Of a stretch of DNA of 9,411 nucleotides, positions 1 through 4,943 are shown in pieces. The DNA lies in NCBI GenBank assembly GCA_018239705.1, contig JAFEGS010000017.1, positions 1 to 9,411 on the forward strand, given 5' to 3'. The translations under genes were made by a program, and so were the position numbers. The notes beneath the pieces are model-generated. The model saw nothing but the letters and a program-made list of their open reading frames with translations. It was not told the DNA's origin and did no database searches. The first letter of the stretch is position 1. Each line of letters starts with the position of its first letter. This DNA comes from Verrucomicrobiota bacterium (GTDB lineage Bacteria > Chlamydiota > Chlamydiia > Chlamydiales > FEN-1388).

Positions 1-1
1 G

Positions 2-103
2 GCTGTAAAAAAAGGGGTATCGAAGAGCCTGCAGCTTGTAGACGATGAGCGTGTAGCGCTTGAGTTGCAGCTAGACGAGATTACAGGTCTTCCTCATTGC
101 TAG
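2..103 (+). CDS. C-terminal 33 codons of an unidentified gene (partial, enters from the left edge)
   Basis: This is the only frame on the plus strand that stays open from the window edge. It runs for 33 codons and ends with TAG at 101-103; the other two forward frames hit stops early. The visible tail is mixed and acidic (for example LVDDERVALELQLDEITG) and ends in GLPHC. It has no recognisable motif, signal or membrane segment, so I cannot name the product. It converges on der and overlaps the der 3' end by 23 bases, an arrangement common in compact genomes. A chance open frame of this length is possible, so the call is moderate. Confidence 0.45.
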   Translation, partial: AVKKGVSKSLQLVDDERVALELQLDEITGLPHC

Positions 104-1490
104 CCTCTTGTGTTTCCATAAGAGCAGATAGATCTCTGTCTGTATGTTTTGGCAGACGAGCCCTGCGGTCTTTAATGCTCTCTTTTGCTTTCAGGCGGAA
201 GATGATCGGCACTCCGACAAAGCCAAAGGTATCTCTGAGGTTATTGACAAGGTATCTCTTGTAGCTTTCTTCCATGAGGAGTGGAGAGTTGACAAAGAGG
301 ACAAAGTGTGGGGGAGCAATACCTACCTGGGCCATGTAGTAGACGCGTAGCCTCTTGCCTCCAATGACAGAGGGGTGTGTCTTTTGCATGGCTGCAATAA
401 GGCATTTGTTGAGCTGGCCTGTAGTGATGCGCTGCTGCATACCTGCAGCCACTTTTTGTATTTCCGGATAGATCTTTTCGAGGTTTCGGCCAGTAGCAGC
501 AGAGATGCAGAGCTTTGGGCAGTGTCTGAGAAAAGGCACTTCCATTTCCATGTGCTTGTAGACATGTTCCATACGAAAGCCTTGTGTCAGGTCCCACTTG
601 TTGAAGAGCACTATACAGCCCTTTTTTGCCTCTTCGATAGCTTTGGCAATTTTCTTCTCTTCTGTAGTAAGCCCTTGCGTAGCATCGACAATCAGAAGGC
701 AGACCTCTGAGCGCTCGATGGCCTGCTCTGTGCGAATAAAGGCAAATTTTTCTACCACATCGAGCTCTTTGTGTCTTCTGCGAATTCCGGCAGTATCGAT
801 GAAGGTGTAGAGGGTATCGTCAAACGAGACGCGGCTGTCGATGCTGTCTCGAGTGGTGCCGGCAATAGGGCTTACGATGCAGCGCTCTTCACCCAGTAGG
901 GAGTTAATAAGGGTCGATTTACCTACATTGGTTCTTCCTACAATGGCCACCTTGATGGAGCCGTCCTCTTCTTGCTCGGTATCTGATCTCGTGGGAATGT
1001 CGGTAAGGGCTGCCTCTAGCAGTTCTGCAATCTGGAAGTTATGTGTTGCTGAGACGCCAATTACTCGCTCAATACCAAGCGAGGCAAAGGTGTAGGCGAG
1101 GTGCTGCATTGAAAGAGCGTCAATTTTGTTGACTGCAAGACAGAGAGGTTTTTTTGATCGGTGCAGGATAGTAGCGATGTCTCTATCGATATCTTGGGGT
1201 CCTGAGACGCCGTCGACAACCATGATGATGGAATCGGCCTCTTCGATTGCGATCTCAGCTTGTCGCCTGATTTCTTCGTGGAACAGGACTTCTTTTTTGG
1301 TGTCGATACCGCCTGTATCAATGATTTCAAAGGGAAACCCAAAGCTTTCCGTTTGTGCGTACTGGCGATCGCGAGTGATCCCTTCTGCATCATCTACAAT
1401 TGCAATTCTCTTTTTGCAGATGGCGTTAAACAGGGCAGATTTTCCGACGTTGGGTCTACCAACAATAGCTACTTTAGTAAGTTGAGACAT
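81..1490 (-). CDS. der: GTPase Der (EngA), 50S ribosomal subunit assembly factor
   Basis: Der is an essential cytoplasmic GTPase with two tandem G domains and a C-terminal KH-like domain; it acts in maturation of the large ribosomal subunit. All landmarks are visible (numbering from the ATG at 1490). G domain 1 has P-loop GRPNVGKS at 11-18, TRD of switch I near 39-41, DTGG at 58-61, NKID at 121-124 and SAT at 147-149. G domain 2 has GRTNVGKS at 185-192, DTAG at 232-235, NKWD at 297-300 and SAA at 330-332. The KH-like domain covers roughly 355-450. The 469-residue length is normal for the family. A TTG at 1514 would add eight residues, but it lies at or upstream of the start site expected from the extended -10 at 1517-1525. 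The ATG giving MSQLTKVAIVG is therefore preferred, although no strong Shine-Dalgarno precedes it. The gene is divergent from the membrane-protein pair and overlaps a convergent partial gene at its 3' end. Confidence 0.97.
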   Translation of the reverse strand: MSQLTKVAIVGRPNVGKSALFNAICKKRIAIVDDAEGITRDRQYAQTESFGFPFEIIDTGGIDTKKEVLFHEEIRRQAEIAIEEADSIIMVVDGVSGPQDIDRDIATILHRSKKPLCLAVNKIDALSMQHLAYTFASLGIERVIGVSATHNFQIAELLEAALTDIPTRSDTEQEEDGSIKVAIVGRTNVGKSTLINSLLGEERCIVSPIAGTTRDSIDSRVSFDDTLYTFIDTAGIRRRHKELDVVEKFAFIRTEQAIERSEVCLLIVDATQGLTTEEKKIAKAIEEAKKGCIVLFNKWDLTQGFRMEHVYKHMEMEVPFLRHCPKLCISAATGRNLEKIYPEIQKVAAGMQQRITTGQLNKCLIAAMQKTHPSVIGGKRLRVYYMAQVGIAPPHFVLFVNSPLLMEESYKRYLVNNLRDTFGFVGVPIIFRLKAKESIKDRRARLPKHTDRDLSALMETQEASNEEDL

Positions 1491-1516
1491 GGCACACAAA
1501 ATTTGTAAAAGCAAAA

Positions 1517-1525
1517 ATTATATCA
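1517..1525 (-). promoter_or_regulatory. Extended -10 promoter element for der
   Basis: Reading the minus strand, TGATATAAT is a perfect TATAAT hexamer preceded by the TG of an extended -10. No good -35 hexamer sits 16-18 bases upstream (closest is TGGGGA), which fits an extended -10 promoter. The predicted start site falls around 1510, giving a leader of about 20 bases before the ATG at 1490. The region is AT-rich, so chance matches are possible. Confidence 0.5.
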
Positions 1526-1619
1526 TAAAACGAGATTTATCCCCATGCATTTAAAAGCTGTGCAAAAATAGCCTGTTGCTAATAATGGAAAGCTATCTCA
1601 AAAAACCTTAAGGGTACAT

Positions 1620-3104
1620 ATGCACTTAGTATCTCGTTTGATAGATAGTGAATTAGATCCTGTTGTGAATGAAAATGTCCCTCTACAAATACCCACACAA
1701 ACAACTGGATACATGGGACGAGCGTGGGAGTGGCTCAAGTCTCAACCCACAGAGGGCTTTTTGAGGGGTGTATTTGGGACTGCAAGTGCTGTTGCAACAA
1801 CTGTTCTGGGCTGCATTACAGTGCGGCAATTCTGCCAAGATTCTTTTTATCATTCTCGAGGGACACTTGAGGGAGCTCTTCTTGGAATGTCCATTACGGT
1901 TTTGACCGGATGTCTGCTGCCAACCCACGTTGGCACCTATGTAGCCGATTGGCTCTCACGCTGGTCTTTCGAGGTTCTGCAAGTCTTCACACAGCTCTAT
2001 CTCAATGCGGGATGGCCTATTGACGGCAAAGGCCTGTGGAATACCCAGAAAAGCCCTTTATCAGTGAAAGAGTCAGGGATGCTCTTTTTTTCCGCGCTCT
2101 CTTCTTCTCTGGCTCTTATATCGATGAGACCTATTGTATTTCCTCCTGAGGATATCCAGGAAGCGAATATTCAGATCGAAAATATCGATGATTATTTAGA
2201 GCAGGATCCGGAGCCTGTTGCCCTATGGGAAAGTGGCCGGAGAGACACAAAGCAATTCATCATCGAACAGGCTCTTAAAGCAGTCCCTGGTATACTCCTG
2301 ACCGTTTTGCAGAAGACAGATGTGCTGCAGGATCCCGAATGGCTCTTTCTGGGCTACTACTTGACTGGTCATTGTGGAGGGGTTGTCATTGCAAAAATAT
2401 ACCAGATTATGAAAGATCACGTACTTGGAAACTGTCTTTCGAAGAGACATATCGTTGATCTCATCGACAAAATAGGGCATATCTCTTTGGTAACGACCAT
2501 TGGCCTCTTTTTTGGATTGACAGATAGCACGACCTTCCTTGCGCTAGGCGCTATTTCCGGGATGTTGAAAATGGTAGCACTGCGCAAATTCGAACATCTG
2601 AGAGCAAATAGTGAGCAGGTGGAGCCATTTACCTGGATGCGCGTGGATAATATAGCAAAGGGCACGCTACTTGCCCTCACGCTTGTCTGGTATATCGCCG
2701 GCATGACAGATAGTAATATGACCGGCGCAGATTATGCTAATATTATTGCTTATTTTGCATCGACAGTAGCGAGTTATATATTAACTCGCCATCTTGCATC
2801 AGAATTTGTTCCAAGGCAAAACAGCACACTATTTAATACGTTGCGGTTTTACTTTGTTGATTACACAGAAATGCTTATTGTGCCCTACATGTTCATAAGG
2901 ACAGCACAGGGAATTAGTGATGAAAGTAACGATCCGCGGGCCCTTGTGATTGCAGAAAATCTCATGGCATGGATCTCTTTTGGCCTTGCAACAGGCAATA
3001 ATCGGGCGTTGAATGGTATCAGAAATAGTCGATCACCAAATGAGATGTCCGAGCTTGCGCTCTATGTTGGATGGTCCATTTTGTCGAGCCAGCAAATTAG
3101 ATAA
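1620..3104 (+). CDS. Multi-pass membrane protein of unknown function, paralogue A
   Basis: I do not recognise a characterised family. The 494-residue product has a soluble N-terminus of about 45 residues and then many hydrophobic stretches, including roughly 47-69, 82-101, 153-171, 215-232, 240-262, 287-317, 346-361, 371-388, 441-457 and 477-489. This suggests an integral membrane protein with about 8-10 helices. It has no cleavable signal peptide and no transporter, enzyme or secretion motif that I can name. A polar, acidic loop lies around 175-212. Blocks shared with the next gene include ADWLSRWS (109-116), YLNAGWPIDGKGLWNT (127-142), MVALRKFEHL (318-327), DNIAKG (343-348), GMTD (361-364) and GNNRALNGIR (459-468). 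The ATG at 1620 has TTAAGGG five bases upstream. Only 19 bases separate it from the next gene, so the two are probably cotranscribed. The helices do not follow the simple bilobed hairpin of chlamydial inclusion-membrane proteins. Confidence 0.85.
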   Translation: MHLVSRLIDSELDPVVNENVPLQIPTQTTGYMGRAWEWLKSQPTEGFLRGVFGTASAVATTVLGCITVRQFCQDSFYHSRGTLEGALLGMSITVLTGCLLPTHVGTYVADWLSRWSFEVLQVFTQLYLNAGWPIDGKGLWNTQKSPLSVKESGMLFFSALSSSLALISMRPIVFPPEDIQEANIQIENIDDYLEQDPEPVALWESGRRDTKQFIIEQALKAVPGILLTVLQKTDVLQDPEWLFLGYYLTGHCGGVVIAKIYQIMKDHVLGNCLSKRHIVDLIDKIGHISLVTTIGLFFGLTDSTTFLALGAISGMLKMVALRKFEHLRANSEQVEPFTWMRVDNIAKGTLLALTLVWYIAGMTDSNMTGADYANIIAYFASTVASYILTRHLASEFVPRQNSTLFNTLRFYFVDYTEMLIVPYMFIRTAQGISDESNDPRALVIAENLMAWISFGLATGNNRALNGIRNSRSPNEMSELALYVGWSILSSQQIR

Positions 3105-3114
3105 ACATAGAATC

Positions 3115-3120
3115 GGAGGT
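3115..3120 (+). promoter_or_regulatory. Ribosome binding site fixing the start of paralogue B
   Basis: GGAGGT ends three bases before the ATG at 3124. It supports that ATG over the longer open frame beginning at 3013, whose first 37 codons lie mostly inside the end of the upstream gene. It also shows that paralogue B has its own initiation site rather than depending on read-through. Confidence 0.75.
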
Positions 3121-3123
3121 AAT

Positions 3124-4677
3124 ATGAGTCAGTATACGGCAGTAGGTAATGCGTACGATGATGATAGTTTTTTTGATGCAACCAGTGAAATTGGAGAGAG
3201 CACGTATTTAGGCGACGCAGTCAATGATGATGAACCAAACCCGGGCTTCTGTAGCTGTTTTGGTCGATTATGGCAAAGAATAATGCCCGCACAGTATGAT
3301 ATGAAAACAATGGCAATACGAGGGTTCTTTGCAGTAACAGGACTTACATCACTCGTTGTGTGCGGCTTACTTGCAAAGATGAATTTTCAGCAAAACGAGA
3401 ACTTTGCAAACAGATCTATGGGGTATGGAGTGGGCTTAGGGCTATCTGCCACGGTGCTTACTGGAAGTGTGCTTCCATCAGATCCGGCTACTATATTTGC
3501 AGATTGGCTTTCGAGATGGTCCTATGAGGGCCTTCAGATACTCATTCAGTTTTACCTCAATGCAGGATGTCCTATTGATGGTAATGGACTTTGGAATACA
3601 ACAGTTGTGCCACCTGCGGTAAAAGAACTATCAGAGATGCTTTTTGGAGGAGTTTCTTCTGCCATTGCTCTATTGTCACTCAGAACATTCCTTTTTCCAA
3701 ACAGAGAGAGCAGTTCTACCCAAGTTGAAGATGTAACTCACGACTACGAGCCGTCTCAAATCAGGCAAGATCCCCCACCAATGCCACTTTTTCTTGAAAG
3801 CGGGCTAAAAGACCACAAAGTGCTTGGCTTAGAGCAGGGCCTTAAAATAGCTGCAGGAATTACCTTAATCACTTTGGAAAAAACTGGCTGGGTTGCAGCT
3901 CCCGCGCTCTTCTATTTGGGTACCTACCTCTTAGGCCATGTTGGTGGAGTGCTTGCAGGAAAGGCATGGACTGTGCTTGAGGATACGGTACTTAACAACT
4001 GTATGCAAAAAAATGAGAAGTGGCTTGATCCGGCTAGAAAGCTTGGATACCTGATCAGAATTGCAAGTTATGGACTCTTTTTTAGCTCCACCAGGGAGAT
4101 TTCATTTGCCATATTGGGGGCTATTGGGGGAATTTCAAAAATGGTTGCCCTCAAGAAATTTGAGCGTCTTTCAGTAAATAATGTGAAGGTAGCGCCTTTT
4201 CAGCTTGCGCGCTGTGATAACATTCCTAAGGGACTGCTTGGCGGGCTTTTCTTAGCCTGGTACATCTCAGGTATGACAGATATTGGCCTTGCATGGTACG
4301 ACTATGCAAATCTTATCGGCTACTTGACAACAGCATTAGCCAGCTATCCCCTCACTCGCTACCTTGCTACTCATTTCCACCCACGACAGCACACGACGCT
4401 CTATAATAGCGCTCGCTTTTATGGTGTAGACCACGATCAGGTGCTTATCCTGCCCTTTATGCTTATTAGAGCTACGCAAAATATAGGAGATGATGCGAAA
4501 AATCCCCTCGTACTGAGAATAGCACTCGATTTTATTGCGTGGCTCTCCCTTGGTACAGCAGCCGGCAACAACAGAGCGCTTATGGGCGTAAGAGGAGAGA
4601 CCTCTCCAAATGACATGTCCTCGCTTGCTCTTCTTACTGCGTGGTTCATCCTAGGCAGTATGGGTCGGATTAGATAA
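3124..4677 (+). CDS. Multi-pass membrane protein of unknown function, paralogue B
   Basis: The 517-residue product is collinear with the upstream gene product and clearly homologous over nearly the whole length. It has a longer acidic N-terminus (residues 1-60, rich in D, E, S and Y, with Cys 43 and 45 in GFCSCFG). Hydrophobic stretches follow at roughly 66-85, 100-117, 172-191, 240-252, 258-278, 307-339, 369-382, 393-408, 463-480 and 499-511. Shared blocks are ADWLSRWS (126-133), YLNAGCPIDGNGLWNT (144-159), KMVALKKFERL (339-349), DNIPKG (365-370), GMTD (383-386), RQHTTLYNSARFYGVD (421-436), AAGNNRALMGVR (479-490) and SPNDMSSLAL (494-503). Both proteins end in Ile-Arg. The ATG at 3124 is chosen because GGAGGT lies just upstream. 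No catalytic or transport signature is recognised. The adjacent type III genes are on the other strand, beyond a terminator, so neighbourhood alone does not tie it to secretion. Confidence 0.87.
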   Translation: MSQYTAVGNAYDDDSFFDATSEIGESTYLGDAVNDDEPNPGFCSCFGRLWQRIMPAQYDMKTMAIRGFFAVTGLTSLVVCGLLAKMNFQQNENFANRSMGYGVGLGLSATVLTGSVLPSDPATIFADWLSRWSYEGLQILIQFYLNAGCPIDGNGLWNTTVVPPAVKELSEMLFGGVSSAIALLSLRTFLFPNRESSSTQVEDVTHDYEPSQIRQDPPPMPLFLESGLKDHKVLGLEQGLKIAAGITLITLEKTGWVAAPALFYLGTYLLGHVGGVLAGKAWTVLEDTVLNNCMQKNEKWLDPARKLGYLIRIASYGLFFSSTREISFAILGAIGGISKMVALKKFERLSVNNVKVAPFQLARCDNIPKGLLGGLFLAWYISGMTDIGLAWYDYANLIGYLTTALASYPLTRYLATHFHPRQHTTLYNSARFYGVDHDQVLILPFMLIRATQNIGDDAKNPLVLRIALDFIAWLSLGTAAGNNRALMGVRGETSPNDMSSLALLTAWFILGSMGRIR

Positions 4678-4700
4678 TTATTATTTGAAAAAATCTTCCC

Positions 4701-4728
4701 GTTGTGTTATTTCTAAAAATAGCACAAC
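4701..4728 (+). other. Stem-loop 1 in the leader of the small ORF
   Basis: GTTGTGTTATTT (4701-4712) pairs with AAATAGCACAAC (4717-4728) around a four-base CTAA loop, giving a 12-pair stem. The only non-Watson-Crick position is U-G when read as plus-strand RNA; on the minus strand it would be an A-C mismatch. No T-run follows on the plus strand, so it is not a classical intrinsic terminator for the upstream pair, though it could protect that mRNA's 3' end. A weak TTGAAA (4685-4690), 17 bases before TATTTC, might be a promoter here, but I would not rely on it. Confidence 0.6.
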
Positions 4729-4731
4729 AAA

Positions 4732-4768
4732 AGTAACTATTTACCTCTCTTGTGGGTAGATAGTTACT
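4732..4768 (+). other. Stem-loop 2 immediately upstream of the small ORF ribosome binding site
   Basis: AGTAACTATTTACC (4732-4745) pairs with GGTAGATAGTTACT (4755-4768) around a nine-base loop, TCTCTTGTG, giving a 14-pair stem. Again the single imperfection is a U-G wobble only on the plus-strand RNA. It ends seven bases before the purine-rich ribosome binding site of the 38-codon ORF and starts three bases after stem-loop 1. No T-run follows. This could be a 5'-UTR stabiliser or translational control element; I recognise no known riboswitch. Confidence 0.6.
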
Positions 4769-4775
4769 ATTAATA

Positions 4776-4783
4776 AGGGAGGA
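4776..4783 (+). promoter_or_regulatory. Strong Shine-Dalgarno sequence for the small ORF
   Basis: AGGGAGGA contains GGAGG placed seven bases before the ATG at 4790, close to ideal. It is among the strongest ribosome binding sites in the window and is the main evidence that the short ORF is translated. Confidence 0.75.
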
Positions 4784-4789
4784 TGTGTC

Positions 4790-4906
4790 ATGAAATATAT
4801 AATCGCAATTACACTTTGTTCAATGCAACTCGCATTTCACTATGGACCAGATCCAGTGAAAGAATTCAACGAAGATCCTGTGGCTGAATATACACAACAA
4901 GCTTAA
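4790..4906 (+). CDS. Small 38-residue protein with a signal-like hydrophobic N-terminus, unknown function
   Basis: This is a 38-codon ORF ending in TAA at 4904-4906. Residues 1-17 (MKYIIAITLCSMQLAFH) form a lysine-plus-hydrophobic segment like a short signal peptide or membrane anchor. The remaining 21 residues are polar and acidic (GPDPVKEFNEDPVAEY and a short Gln-Gln-Ala tail). The single Cys at position 10 does not sit in a convincing lipobox. Support for a real gene comes from the near-ideal Shine-Dalgarno sequence, the structured leader just upstream, and a GC-rich terminator starting nine bases after the stop. The unit appears self-contained. Candidate roles are a small membrane or secreted peptide, a type I toxin-like peptide, or the coding part of a dual-function small RNA. 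None can be chosen from sequence alone. Confidence 0.55.
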   Translation: MKYIIAITLCSMQLAFHYGPDPVKEFNEDPVAEYTQQA

Positions 4907-4914
4907 AGACATGT

Positions 4915-4938
4915 GCCCGATGCTTTTCGGCATCGGGC
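4915..4938. terminator. Bidirectional hairpin terminator between the small ORF and sctC
   Basis: GCCCGATGC (4915-4923) and GCATCGGGC (4930-4938) form a perfect nine-pair GC-rich stem around a TTTTCG loop. On the plus strand it is followed by CTTAATTAAT, a weak T-tract. On the minus strand it lies five bases beyond the sctC stop codon. It sits between two converging genes and probably ends both transcripts. Confidence 0.75.
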
Positions 4939-4943
4939 CTTAA

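Noticed and set aside
144..1508. Several long plus-strand open frames opposite der
   Set aside because: They are shadows of the conserved der reading frame, with no ribosome binding sites or recognisable protein motifs.
1491..1514. TTG start giving der eight extra residues
   Set aside because: It has no ribosome binding site, lies at or upstream of the transcription start expected from the extended -10, and Der proteins normally begin close to the first P-loop.
1581..1586. AATAAT as a -10 for the membrane-protein pair
   Set aside because: No acceptable -35 hexamer lies 16-18 bases upstream and the region is AT-rich, so I could not support a specific promoter.
3013..3123. N-terminal extension of paralogue B beginning at 3013
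   Set aside because: These 37 codons mostly overlap the end of paralogue A in another frame, have no similarity to the A N-terminus, and a GGAGGT site sits directly before the ATG at 3124.
1620..4677. Membrane-protein pair as chlamydial inclusion-membrane (Inc) proteins
   Set aside because: Inc proteins are typically defined by a single bilobed pair of helices; these have many dispersed helices with conserved interhelix motifs.
4783..4890. Alternative 35-codon frame starting at an ATG at 4783
   Set aside because: Its ATG overlaps the Shine-Dalgarno sequence, so it has no ribosome binding site at proper spacing; the frame beginning at 4790 fits the signals and has a coherent hydrophobic N-terminus.
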